From contig JAKOVW010000008.1 in NCBI GenBank assembly GCA_029781865.1, forward strand, positions 1 to 64,000: a stretch of 64,000 nt of DNA, given 5' to 3'. Position numbers and translations under genes: made by a program. Origin of the DNA: Bacteroidota bacterium. GTDB taxonomy: Bacteria > Bacteroidota > Bacteroidia > Chitinophagales > Saprospiraceae. Numbering within the stretch: position 1 is the first letter of the stretch; every line of letters begins with the position of its first letter. Positions 45,501 through 53,670 of the stretch are shown piece by piece. The notes beneath the pieces were generated by a model that did not search any database, was not told the DNA's origin, and saw only the letters and a list, made by a program, of their open reading frames with translations.

Positions 45501-48500
45501 GAATGTAGACGTTAAAGGTGTTGAACCTGCATTTGTAGTTACAAATGAAGGAACTGAACCAGATCCGCTGGTCGGTGCCAATCCGATTAACTCAGGAGTT
45601 CTTGTCCAATTAAATACTGCTCCTGCAGGTGCACCCGTGAAAGTGATCAAAGCAGAAGTCTGACCTACGCAGAACACTTTGTTGGTAACAGCATTTATAG
45701 TTGGTGTTTGATTCACTACTACAGATTGAGAAACAGCCTGAATACAACCCGGATGATTTGCATTTGGAACACCATCTGCTGCATCAAAAGTGAATACTAC
45801 ATTGTGAGTACCCGGACCAAGTAATCCCGGATCAAAAACGGTAGCCGGAGCTCCATTAACTGTGAATGTTCCAACTCCCATTGCCGGTCCTGAATTATCA
45901 CCCAGTTGTGCTGAACCATTCAGAGTAACAGGTGGATCATTTTGACAATATACCGTAGCAAGGCCATTGATAGTTGGATTCGGGTAATAGCAGGTTCCTC
46001 CAATGGAAGTCACTACCGAACCATTTGTTGCAGTTACTGTATAACCGGAAGCATCCACATGAACACCAGTTCTAATATAGTTACTGATGCCATTTCCAAG
46101 AGGAGTTTCGGTAAACAACGATCCTGCCGGAGTTGGCAACGGAGCTGCCGGTGGTGCCGGACTGGTTGAAAGGAAAAATCCTGGAGCAGAAGAAACAGTC
46201 CACGTTTGTCCAGAAGGTGCATTTATAGTTACTGTTTCATTAAACTGACCATTAGTCAAGGTTGTCGCATTATTCTTACAGGAACAAGGATCCATGATGG
46301 CAGTACAACTAAGTACTACAATGGAATTTGAAGCAGAAGGCCGGCAATTTGGATTGGGTGGATTAGGTGTCACAATAGCATATAGAAAATAATTACCATT
46401 TACAGGAATATTAGCAACCAAAACGGCAGTTGAGCCGCCATTGGTCAATCCACTATTCGGAACCGTACCCAATATGGTTCCTCCTGTATAAGGATCAGGC
46501 AATGCTACCAATGAATATTTGAATACAATGCCATAGATACCCCCCATATTAGATAATCCCGAAGCGGTTAATGTGAAATTCGTCGTTTTACAAACCGTGG
46601 ACACACTTTTACTTAAAGATCCAATGGAAGGACATCCTCCGCAATTTCCGGGACCAATCAACGCTATTGTTTTGGTAGCAGTGCAACCATTATTGGCTGT
46701 CACTGTAACATTATAAGTACCAACGGAAAGACCGGATTGATCCTCTGCAGTTGGGTTAAGTGTTCCAAATCCATCCGGAGTTGCCCACATGTACGTAAAT
46801 CCACCGGATCCCGTTGCCGTTATATTAATTGAACCATCAGTGCTTCCGCAGCTCGTTGGTTCAACATGCGTTTCAGTTATACCTACACCCGTTAAGACAG
46901 TAACTGTAGCCGTTTTTGAATTTGTACATCCATTTGCAGCGGTGACTGTAACGGTATAAGTTGTAGTTGATGGCGGAGTTACCATTATAGGTGCTGTGTT
47001 TGCTCCAGTACTCCATAAAAATGAGGTTCCCCCGCTTGCGGTTAATGTTTGTGTAGCACCGGGACAAATCGATGGTGCGGCAGGAGTTATTACTGCCGTT
47101 GGACTTGTATTTACTGTAACAGTTGCAGTTGCAGTTGCAGTACAGCCAGCCGAGCTGGTCACTGTAACCGTGTAGCTTGTGGTTGATGCAGGTGTAACTG
47201 TTATTGCTGTAGTAACGGCACCGGTATTCCATAAATAAGTACCACCTCCTGAAGCAGTCAATGTTGTACTTAGCCCGGAACAGATTGTAACATTAGCCGG
47301 GGTAATCATTGCCGGAGGTAATGGTAGTACTTTTATGGTATCGCTCATGACAATTAAACAACCTGCTGAAATTGTAACCGTATCAAAATAAATAGTAGTC
47401 ACAGCAGGAGTTTTGGTAATCGCGTTGGTTGTTTCCCCCGTATTCCATTTATGTGCTGTACCACCTGTAACCGTAATAGTTGCAGAACTTCCAACACAAA
47501 CATTTTTATCATTGGGAATTCCTGAATTTTCAGTTACGGTAATGGTTAAATTAGAAGGTGCTGTAAATTCATCCGCCCCTATATCCGGATTAGTCAAAGA
47601 ACGCGTTTGACAATCGATATCAGAAGGAACTAAAGTCAATGGCATTCCGGCCTGATTTAAACAATCATTTCCCGTTGCAGTTAAATGCAAATCAGTTGCA
47701 GAAACATACGATGGTAGAACATTTTGAGAAGTAAAATCTTTACCGGTTTCATTTCGCCAATCTGTTAAAGTAAGTCTACTGGTTCCGGCCACTACACCTC
47801 CTGTTATTCCTAAAGTGTAAGTTCCCGGGCCTGCACCAGCAACATAAAAATCATTATTATCGCTTATTGTACCTAAGTAATTTCCAACATTGGATGAATA
47901 ACCCAATGCCACAGCGGTGAAACGAAGAGTAGCTCCTGTATTCCCGATTTGGGTATTCGTGAAAATATTATTTTTCATTTCGAATGAACTGGGCACTGTC
48001 GAAGAAGTAAATCCTAAACAAGCTGAAGTTTGGGATGCAGCTGAAGTACCTGTAATAGCAACCTGCATGGCAATGGTATTATGATATACCTTGACATTAC
48101 CAGTACCTCCACCGATGACTAATCCAATTCCAATATCGCCGGCTGTTCCGTTTGCGTTTACTCCTGAAATCATGTTATTTGAAATCAAAGAAGTACCCGA
48201 AGGGGTCGCACCCAGGGCGATACCAACTGCTGAGAATGTACCTGAATTTGTAATGCTGCCAATCAAATTATTTGAAATTGTAACGTTGGTACATTCATTA
48301 GTACCCGGGGAAGTGGCTGAAAAACCGGAGAAGGTAAATCCGGCATTGATACCAAATACATCAGGAGAACCTGCCAAATTCATTCCGGATACATTATTTC
48401 CTGAAATGAGCATATTATCTTCAAATCCAACAAAAATTCCTCCCGTTTGCACGTTGGTTGGAGATGCTGAATTAATTAAATTTTGATTTACAATATTTCC

Positions 48501-51500
48501 AATGTTCTTAGTACCTGCACTTTGACCAATAGACATGATACCCAATTGGCAATTACTAATATTGTTATTAATAAATGAATTATTATCATTATGAAATCCA
48601 AGCGTTGCTGTACTAATCGTAGTACTGCCTGAGCCTATACCCACCAGAGTTTGTGCCGGTCCGCTTCCGGATATATTACAATTTAAAATCTGAATGTTAT
48701 TTGGAGATTGAATTACTCCACTTATAGTATTCCACTGCAACCAGACAACAGCTGAAGTAGTGCTGGTGTTCGTATTGGTTATCGTTAAGTTCCTGGAGGC
48801 AGATACATTTGGACATACTGAATTTACAGTATTTCCATTGGAACCATTAATAGTCACAAATTTTGCCCCATTAAATACAATCAGTCCGGTTGCAGAAGTT
48901 CCGGATATAGTTGCATTTACACCGGGTCCTGGCTTAATCGTCAGCGGAGTGGCACTGGTAGCGTTAATGTTATTAATTGTTATTGGAAAGACTTCACTTG
49001 GATAAGTAGCATCAGTTAATTGAAAAATGACTGGTCCTGATAAACAACCGAGATTATAAGCAGCAACTGCAGCCGTAAGAGTAGTATAATTTCCACCAAC
49101 TCCTACGGTATATGTTCCATTCAAAACAGCACTAACCGTAATCATATTAGGAGTTGAAGGAGGAGTGGTAACATTGTTTACGTCAATGGCAACTGCACCG
49201 GCCGGATTAGAACTGATGTTTGTTGGAGACGCAATGTCTTGCGCGATGACATAGTATGAAATCACATCACCAAATGCCAATCCTCCCATATCAGAAGCTA
49301 CAATAGTAAACATCCATACTCCATTTTGTCCAGTACCACTGGTCAATGTTCCCGGTTGAGAAAACCAGGATCCTGCACCTTTTCTATAATATATTCTTGG
49401 CTTCAAGGTACCGGTTGTCGGCACACCGGATACATCCTGAATGGTCACTCCAGATAGAGTTTGATTTCCTGTACCACAGGCACTAATTAATGGATTATAA
49501 GTTATTACCGGAGCCAATAAATCTAAAGGAACAGCATCAATTTCATCAGCACCTATATCCGGAAAAACACCACCACCTTTCGAAGACCCCGGAGGACCAG
49601 GACGAGTTTGATTATCAAAATCCACATTTACTCCCGCTATCGGAGTGGCTCCGGACTCTATTACAGTTGGAGTCATTCCAAAATTCAAATGAAGGTCATT
49701 TGCAGGGTTAACATAAGGAACACTAATGCCTGAGTAACTGCTTCCATCACCTGCAGAAGTTGTTTTCCATCCGGAAAAGGTCAATGCTGCATTCCACCAG
49801 CCGACTGTCAACACATTTGCATTTAAAACATTGTAGTTTGACGAATTAGCAGGCCAACCTGTATTACTTGCTGTTGCATTAAAGTTATTACCAATAGCAC
49901 AATGATTACCGGTACCTCCAATTCGGTCATTTGTAAAAATATTATCACGGATATCAACTGTTGCAGTCCTCGCTGTTGCAGAATAATCACCTCTCATAAA
50001 ACAGAAACTGGATTGTGCTCCACTTCCTACTACGCCGGTGATGTTTATTGAATTGAAATAAATTGCGTCAATCGGATTTGGTGTTGAACCGTGGTTACCC
50101 CAGATACCAACAAATGCTGTATTAGTAGCTTGTCCTGTTCCTAATGAGATCATATTATTTACGATAATACATGCCGTAGTACCAGATCTTATCGTGATAC
50201 CTGCTGCCACTCCCGGAGAGGTTACAGTTGTAGATGTACTTGCATTGGTTATATCATAAATTCGGTTGCCAGAATAAGTAACATTTGTTGTATTAGCACT
50301 GGCAATACCAGTGATGACTGTATTCAATGCACCGGTATTCAGACCCATGATGTTAAAAATAGTATTATTCGAAACGAGTGCATTGGTGCCGGGAAAGAAA
50401 TGAATTCCAGCTGCAGCGGTTAAACCACTGGTCGCACTGGTCAGAGAAGAATTGGTTGAAATATTCTTTATCGTATTATTGCTTATTGTGTGCACAGTAC
50501 CGGCTCCTGCAGTAGTGCTGGTAAAAATCCCACGTGCATTTCCTGTTCCCGATCCTAAGGAAGCAAAATTCTGAATCGTATTGTTTGAATAGTTTGCAAT
50601 GTTAGGGACTGAAGTAGCATTAATACCTATAGCGATGGTAGCACCTGTTGTAGTCCCAAGTACACCGGCAACCATATTATTAGCCAAAGCATTTCCAATT
50701 GTGTTGTTGACAATTGAAATGTTAGCCGCAACAGCAGAAACCGTGATTCCCAAAACACCTGTAGCAATTGCCGTTGTAGAACCCTGGCACTGAAAACCAC
50801 CGAAGGTGTTATTCTGAATATTAATAGTACCTGTTGTACCTGCATTAATACCAACTATTGATCCGGTTGAAGTTGAAGTTACTGCACTTAGTGAATTAAG
50901 TACTGAACCTGAACCGATGGTATTTCCTGAAGTAGTTCCAATATTAGCATCTCCCGATGTTACTGCGATACCGCACAAAATTCCACTACCGGTAGATACA
51001 CCGCTTGAAGTTGTGTTGCTGATAGATGAAATGATGTTGCCTTGAATTGATGTTGGGGATAGAGGACCAGCCGCAACGTTGATTCCAACAAATGTGGTTG
51101 CAACGGTACTTGTCAAAGTATAAACACCGGTACCTGAAGCATTCGCAAATCCAATCGTATTACCTGTAATAACACAGCCATTAATATCCGTACTGCTTAG
51201 TTGAATGGGATTATTAAGAGCGGCCGTAGTTTGCGTTCTGGAAGCTGTTTGATAAAATTTATTATTTGTGATATTCCAGTTTGTATTTCCGCTACCAACA
51301 TAAATTCCATTGGATTGCGCGGTTGTATTGAAAAAGTCAAAAATTTCACAATTGTTAATCGTCACATTACTGTTGAATAAAGTTGAAGTGCCGGCAGAAC
51401 CTAATCCGAAAATTGATTTTGTAGGTAAATTACCTGCACTCGGTCCAATCTTAGAATTTGATATCGTGATATTATCATTTCCTGTTGTAATGGCTCCGGC

Positions 51501-52073
51501 AGCTATCCAGATATTACCTCCTGTAGTTGTAGTTGACATAGTTGATGCTCCGTTAATGGTACAATTCGTAACGACATCATTCGTTGCATCTGTCTGAAAA
51601 CGAATAGTGGAGGTACCTGCAACGGCAGAAATTGTGGTATTTTCAATCGTAAGTGCATTTCCCCCAGTATTTAATCCGTCAATTGTGACATTGTCTGCAC
51701 CATTTAAATCAATTAGTGGGAGTCCTGCAGTTGCGGCACCGGAAATCGTTCTTGCTGCTCCACCATTTGGCTTTATCAACATGGATGAAAAATTCGTAGC
51801 ACCAATACCATTTCCATTCAATATAGCGCCACCGACAGGCTCTGCTGTGTTTCCGGTGATATTCATTGTTATGGTGCCGGTATGAGTACCGGCATTCACT
51901 GCAGCAAATGCGGCGGATAAAGTGGCATAGGAAGCCATTGGGGTTCCACCACTGGAAGTCACATCTACCTGGGCCTGCAAAGTGCCATGCAAACCAGTGA
52001 ATATAAGCAAGATAAGTATAAACTTAGGGATAGCTAAACGCAATGTAAATCCTACAGGACTACGTCTTTTCAT
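39543..52073 (-). CDS. Giant T9SS-secreted multidomain protein 2 (beta-helix, PKD/Ig, HYR, dockerin/cohesin-like, type A sorting domain)
   Basis: About 4,176 residues from the ATG at 52073. The frame is open to 52124, but the ATG at 52073 begins directly with a basic, hydrophobic signal peptide ending LQAQ. Order: parallel beta-helix-like repeats rich in N-N-T-I (about 60-860 and again about 1000-1500); PKD/Ig-like repeats of 80-90 residues (about 1500-2350); an HYR module with an inserted domain (about 2390-2645); Cys-rich DNCS/CCGN segments collinear with giant protein 1 (about 2645-3400). After more such segments come a carboxypeptidase-regulatory-like and dockerin-like repeat (about 3770-3880) and a cohesin-like domain (about 3953-4074). 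A type A T9SS sorting domain (4089-4176) closes the protein. It is probably exported by T9SS and attached to the surface as an adhesin or matrix component. Confidence 0.93.
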   Translation of the reverse strand: MKRRSPVGFTLRLAIPKFILILLIFTGLHGTLQAQVDVTSSGGTPMASYATLSAAFAAVNAGTHTGTITMNITGNTAEPVGGAILNGNGIGATNFSSMLIKPNGGAARTISGAATAGLPLIDLNGADNVTIDGLNTGGNALTIENTTISAVAGTSTIRFQTDATNDVVTNCTINGASTMSTTTTGGNIWIAAGAITTGNDNITISNSKIGPSAGNLPTKSIFGLGSAGTSTLFNSNVTINNCEIFDFFNTTAQSNGIYVGSGNTNWNITNNKFYQTASRTQTTAALNNPIQLSSTDINGCVITGNTIGFANASGTGVYTLTSTVATTFVGINVAAGPLSPTSIQGNIISSISNTTSSGVSTGSGILCGIAVTSGDANIGTTSGNTIGSGSVLNSLSAVTSTSTGSIVGINAGTTGTINIQNNTFGGFQCQGSTTAIATGVLGITVSAVAANISIVNNTIGNALANNMVAGVLGTTTGATIAIGINATSVPNIANYSNNTIQNFASLGSGTGNARGIFTSTTAGAGTVHTISNNTIKNISTNSSLTSATSGLTAAAGIHFFPGTNALVSNNTIFNIMGLNTGALNTVITGIASANTTNVTYSGNRIYDITNASTSTTVTSPGVAAGITIRSGTTACIIVNNMISLGTGQATNTAFVGIWGNHGSTPNPIDAIYFNSINITGVVGSGAQSSFCFMRGDYSATARTATVDIRDNIFTNDRIGGTGNHCAIGNNFNATASNTGWPANSSNYNVLNANVLTVGWWNAALTFSGWKTTSAGDGSSYSGISVPYVNPANDLHLNFGMTPTVIESGATPIAGVNVDFDNQTRPGPPGSSKGGGVFPDIGADEIDAVPLDLLAPVITYNPLISACGTGNQTLSGVTIQDVSGVPTTGTLKPRIYYRKGAGSWFSQPGTLTSGTGQNGVWMFTIVASDMGGLAFGDVISYYVIAQDIASPTNISSNPAGAVAIDVNNVTTPPSTPNMITVSAVLNGTYTVGVGGNYTTLTAAVAAYNLGCLSGPVIFQLTDATYPSEVFPITINNINATSATPLTIKPGPGVNATISGTSATGLIVFNGAKFVTINGSNGNTVNSVCPNVSASRNLTITNTNTSTTSAVVWLQWNTISGVIQSPNNIQILNCNISGSGPAQTLVGIGSGSTTISTATLGFHNDNNSFINNNISNCQLGIMSIGQSAGTKNIGNIVNQNLINSASPTNVQTGGIFVGFEDNMLISGNNVSGMNLAGSPDVFGINAGFTFSGFSATSPGTNECTNVTISNNLIGSITNSGTFSAVGIALGATPSGTSLISNNMISGVNANGTAGDIGIGLVIGGGTGNVKVYHNTIAMQVAITGTSAASQTSACLGFTSSTVPSSFEMKNNIFTNTQIGNTGATLRFTAVALGYSSNVGNYLGTISDNNDFYVAGAGPGTYTLGITGGVVAGTSRLTLTDWRNETGKDFTSQNVLPSYVSATDLHLTATGNDCLNQAGMPLTLVPSDIDCQTRSLTNPDIGADEFTAPSNLTITVTENSGIPNDKNVCVGSSATITVTGGTAHKWNTGETTNAITKTPAVTTIYFDTVTISAGCLIVMSDTIKVLPLPPAMITPANVTICSGLSTTLTASGGGTYLWNTGAVTTAITVTPASTTSYTVTVTSSAGCTATATATVTVNTSPTAVITPAAPSICPGATQTLTASGGTSFLWSTGANTAPIMVTPPSTTTYTVTVTAANGCTNSKTATVTVLTGVGITETHVEPTSCGSTDGSINITATGSGGFTYMWATPDGFGTLNPTAEDQSGLSVGTYNVTVTANNGCTATKTIALIGPGNCGGCPSIGSLSKSVSTVCKTTNFTLTASGLSNMGGIYGIVFKYSLVALPDPYTGGTILGTVPNSGLTNGGSTAVLVANIPVNGNYFLYAIVTPNPPNPNCRPSASNSIVVLSCTAIMDPCSCKNNATTLTNGQFNETVTINAPSGQTWTVSSAPGFFLSTSPAPPAAPLPTPAGSLFTETPLGNGISNYIRTGVHVDASGYTVTATNGSVVTSIGGTCYYPNPTINGLATVYCQNDPPVTLNGSAQLGDNSGPAMGVGTFTVNGAPATVFDPGLLGPGTHNVVFTFDAADGVPNANHPGCIQAVSQSVVVNQTPTINAVTNKVFCVGQTSALITFTGAPAGAVFNWTRTPELIGLAPTSGSGSVPSFVTTNAGSTPLTSTFTVTPTFTNAGKTCTGTPLIFTITVNPTPTANQVPDVQYCHGDATVAINFTGFAPGTTYTWTRTPEPIGLAALNGTNTVPSFITTNPSAARITSTFTVIPSFTNGGVTCTGNPMTFRISVLPQPVARCKNATIYLDKNGLVNLTVPDVDNGSTGARTLTLSKSAFACGDVGNNTVTLTATDSCGKFSTCTSTVTVLDTIRPVLWCPKDWTINLNPGECDRIINYNTPEATDNCSITTSTTTATIVTAYNSNNQFAGNMWDIKNVSSGPITITSIATNVIGTVGGVCQGSLYYTPNTYVGNESNPAAWTLMATGNGTCAGLDLPTLFPTLGGLVIQPGQSFGLFFYLDSYATFTLRYTNGSTTYNNGDVMLTLGVGKGNPVFTGTTFATRIWNGTINYTKQQITGAPPVVTQIDNSGKHNGDVFPRGTTCQTYRATDFSGNSTSCTFCITVQEYQSPVNFITCHDEIEVSLNENCIATIGADEVLSGGPYGCYNDYVVIVQDWSTGQIIDRQPNVPGIQLGVQDINKEYKITIKDTATGNSCWAHAKVEDKLAPKMVCARDTCIVCGTSPTTPLYMGTPIVTENCGSYSLTYEDNVTNGSCALNFDQKIVRTWTAVDAQGNKTVCVQTITVALATVNGLSAPHDYDDNDEPALSCDGKINKTKDYTPHYLASPYCVDGYLLDSALWKATGGFYPSPQGDLAGVRLPRILGWNCIDTGLYEGHPSPFPVYYPAHPSWRPTNPVCWGPDEVIMWQGTGYPTGRGCFNLGMTFRDIKIDVANPGCDAGAIGCFKIIRQWTVLDWCTGTVGGHNQIIKVIDKEGPQVVYPDTVVVLVESFKCSGIWEVPKPWLVDNCSNEVHYSVKISSGDITGNETDGFVIRNIERGIISTAYIIAEDCCGNITKHRVAVSVLDNIAPFANCDQHTIATITGNQSTGENFVRVYAKDLDQGSIDNCSPHVFFKAIRMENLRGTNNGTNSSQPDNGTNCYGVNGDDNSVLDGNQIYFDDYINFCCTDVGKSYLVVFRVFDIDPGDGPVSPSRMNANGNLYGHYNDCMVEVEIQDKSVPTVTPPPNIVVSCWFWFDVDKLSDPNDATFGRVVSDLSLRNKVITNDLVCHRYCERNDITGYPGFVPGAPPSNPPAWNKACDYYRVLFDTAHADRKYNLTWGFDGTVLGTCGVNFNISVNDNRECGQGQLTRTIVARGPNGLSVTATQTIWVVDCDPFYINRADNCDDLDDITWPGNCNGKATTIEGCGANISPDNPILGRPVIENNADDLCALISIEYVDEIFTIEPDACFKVLRTWVVIDWCQYDPSIDPVKGRWEYLQIIKVHDTDKPEITITVGNCEAAAKNQLNNICYGHIELTADATDNCSPADWLFYDYKIDLYNDGIGQYNGFDVKSGPLTRKDYEAGKKPYFHDNPFAENENNPFDASGTYPVGIHKICWYVEDGCSNIASLCQLFEIKDCKAPTPYCEVGVVTTVMPKSGCITIWAKDLDRGSFDNCTDKDNLKFYFDGDPTLTSITICCDDFTQVGANDELIKEVRLWVEDEQGNKDFCVTAILVQDPQNVCPNSKPFGKIIGDCKTETNQSTEKVETRLFQSGLMTKRMTTSSTGQYFFGDLAYGSSMQYVIKPVRDDEPTNGVTTADIVRIQRHILGIESLNSPYKLIAADVNNTNNITASDISEIRKLILGVTEKFAKNESWTFVPVSYVFPDKLNPYNAPREIAVNVIDPVTYQADFMAIKMGDVTNSAKAHSATSSIQRTGDKLHFEIENGKTTPGELYRVQFKSSDFNNIIGYQFTLKFDQKNLAFETIEEGELKLDLSNFGTNRIDDGILTTSWNNKMAQTVSREGTLFTVVFRALTSQSISSLLAITSDVTAAEAYDANLGIKDVNLGVRTNKGFVETGVFELYQNTPNPFTKSTVINFRLPEEGDAKLSIYDITGKVLRIYDVQGIKGMNSVKVDKSDLNVNGVLYYQLDAASHTATRQMILMN

Positions 52074-52265
52074 GAGATTCGAGTTAGGTTTTGAATAATA
52101 CCAAACTTGAATTGGCTTCGACAATTCAATCCAGCAAATGTAAAAACCGATTTCCCAAATTCAAACAATAATCAAATAGTCTTACATCTTTTTTTTTAAC
52201 AATTTATCAAACTGTTTCTTGCCAATATCTTATGCATTAAAATTAATCGTGATGTATTATAAAAC

Positions 52266-52296
52266 AAACTGTTTTTATTTTTGAAGAAAACAGTTT
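52266..52296 (+). promoter_or_regulatory. Palindromic promoter/operator of the DinB-like gene
   Basis: A perfect 10-bp inverted repeat, AAACTGTTTT (52266-52275) and AAAACAGTTT (52287-52296), surrounds the -7 element TATTTTTG (52276-52283) and ends at the base before the ATG at 52297. A further copy of the half-site, CAAACTGTTT, lies at 52208-52217. This looks like an operator overlapping the promoter, or a hairpin masking the start of the message. There is no long T-run, so it is not a terminator. Confidence 0.6.
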
Positions 52297-52815
52297 ATGG
52301 ATTACACGAAAATGATATTGGAATTGGAGCGGAATTTTAAGACATTTCATATGCTATTTGAAGACTATTCCAACCTTGATGAATTTATTCGCTGGAAACA
52401 AAATCAGGACAAATGGTCTTTACTCGAAATTCTCTGCCATCTCATTGACGAAGAACGGGAAGACTTCAGGACCAGAGTTCAATTTGCCCTGGAAGGCGCA
52501 GCCGGTCAACCTCCGCAGATAGATCCACAGGCTTGGGTGACCAGCAGAGATTATATCTATCAAAACTATTCCGACAAATTTCAGGAATTCGCTCAGGAAC
52601 GCAGTCAATCCTTAACCTGGCTGAAAAATCTGCCAGAAATGGATTGGAATTCATACTTCGTGCATCCTAAATTTGGAAACTTTACAGCTAAATATTTGCT
52701 TAGCAATTGGGTGGCTCATGATCTGCTGCACATCAAACAAATAATCCGGTTGAGGTATGACTATCTCCTATTTATGCATGGTGAAAATTTGAATTATGCC
52801 GGTGAATGGAAGTGA
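52297..52815 (+). CDS. DinB-like (DinB_2 / YfiT superfamily) metal-dependent protein
   Basis: A 172-residue four-helix-bundle protein of the DinB superfamily. The helix WSLLEILCHLIDEEREDF supplies one His, and the C-terminal WVAHDLLHIKQI supplies the HxxxHxxQ pair that binds a divalent metal. Some relatives are thiol transferases or hydrolases; the exact activity is unknown. It starts immediately after a palindromic promoter, so transcription is probably controlled by a dimeric regulator. It is divergent from giant protein 2 and is followed by repeats and a tRNA gene. Confidence 0.85.
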   Translation: MDYTKMILELERNFKTFHMLFEDYSNLDEFIRWKQNQDKWSLLEILCHLIDEEREDFRTRVQFALEGAAGQPPQIDPQAWVTSRDYIYQNYSDKFQEFAQERSQSLTWLKNLPEMDWNSYFVHPKFGNFTAKYLLSNWVAHDLLHIKQIIRLRYDYLLFMHGENLNYAGEWK

Positions 52816-52851
52816 TAGTATCAGTGGATACACGGTTGTGGGTAGTTATTT

Positions 52852-52911
52852 AGTGATGAGTGATGAGCGATGAATGATTATTGAATATTGATTATTGAAT
52901 ATTGATTATTG
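52852..52911. repeat. Degenerate heptamer tandem repeat (AGTGATG then TATTGAA/TATTGAT units)
   Basis: Sixty bases of 7-bp periodicity: AGTGATG, AGTGATG, AGCGATG, AATGATT, then alternating TATTGAA/TATTGAT. It lies in the 314-bp gap (52816-53129) between the DinB-like gene and tRNA-Pro; the rest of the gap is plain AT-rich DNA. The first unit is identical to the repeat at 37094-37135. Confidence 0.9.
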
Positions 52912-53129
52912 GCTATTCTTAGTGGTTAGTGGTTTTAAAATATCACAACAGTTGCTAATTACAACAATTCCAGGCATAGATTTAAATAAATATTCATTCC
53001 TTCAAATCTCAAAAACCCTAATAATTCAATCTATCTTTGCAACCTACATTTTAAATGTCTGTTGACGCACAGTTTCAACGATCAATTAAAGATCACACAC
53101 ACTTTCCCGATCTTCATCGGGGCAAAATT

Positions 53130-53203
53130 CGGGGCGTAGCGCAGCCCGGTAGCGCACACGTCTGGGGGGCGTGGGGTCGAAAGTTCAAATCTTTTCGCCC
53201 CGA
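53130..53203 (+). tRNA. tRNA-Pro (anticodon GGG)
   Basis: A 74-nt cloverleaf. Acceptor stem CGGGGCG pairs with CGCCCCG and the discriminator base is A (53203). D-stem GCGC/GCGC. Anticodon stem CACGT/GCGTG encloses loop CTGGGGG, so the anticodon is GGG. T-stem GAAAG/CTTTT (one G-U) encloses TTCAAAT. CCA is not encoded. A strong terminator follows at 53212-53247. Confidence 0.96.
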
Positions 53204-53211
53204 CTTTAAAC

Positions 53212-53247
53212 AAGGAGTTATGAATTCTTATTCATGACTCCTTTTTT
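53212..53247 (+). terminator. Rho-independent terminator of tRNA-Pro
   Basis: 14-nt arms (AAGGAGTTATGAAT and ATTCATGACTCCTT, one G-U pair) around a TCTT loop, ending in a run of six T's. It begins 8 nt after the tRNA. Confidence 0.9.
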
Positions 53248-53265
53248 GCACATAATAAATTTATT

Positions 53266-53670
53266 ATGCCAAAAAATTTATTTCTTTTCTTTTTGTTTTC
53301 ATTGAATTCACTTCATTCACAACAAGTTTCTAAATCAATACTATTTGGCAGTAAGACCCAAGAATCTAGCTGGACAAAACGTGAAATTGATAGAGATTTT
53401 ATAATTGCATTTTCTGTGCGCTGTAAAATAGATAAAGCAGGCCGATTAGTGGAACAACAAGAAAAGAATTATTTAAAGAATTTAAAACACTTAATTAGCT
53501 TATCTGAATATATTTCTATAATATATAATCCCGGACTTAAATCATTAATTGGGATTTCAATATTTGATTCATATGATTTTAATCGCTTATCTAAAAGCTT
53601 TCTTCCTATTAAATCTGAGAGTATAATATTTAATTCTGGCTTATTAATTCCTGGGGTAAATTCAATTTGA
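53266..53670 (+). pseudogene. Possible truncated secreted protein fragment
   Basis: The first about 68 codons look like a real gene: an ATG, a good signal peptide (hydrophobic residues 4-14, ending SLHSQ), then a polar region with CKIDKAGRLVEQQEKNY. From about 53469 onward the frame runs antisense through the C-terminal sorting domain of the convergent gene at 53469-55055, and the translation becomes low-complexity. I infer the 5' remnant of a secreted-protein gene whose 3' part was lost. It may instead be a short intact secreted protein with a tail-to-tail overlap of about 200 bp. Confidence 0.4.

Noticed and set aside
45427-48486. Several plus-strand ORFs of 65-131 codons in the giant gene
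   Set aside because: Shadows produced by the low-complexity Thr/Val/Pro-rich coding of giant protein 2 on the opposite strand.
53055-53237. 60-codon plus-strand ORF
   Set aside because: It reads through tRNA-Pro (53130-53203); the translation is the typical false protein from a tRNA gene.
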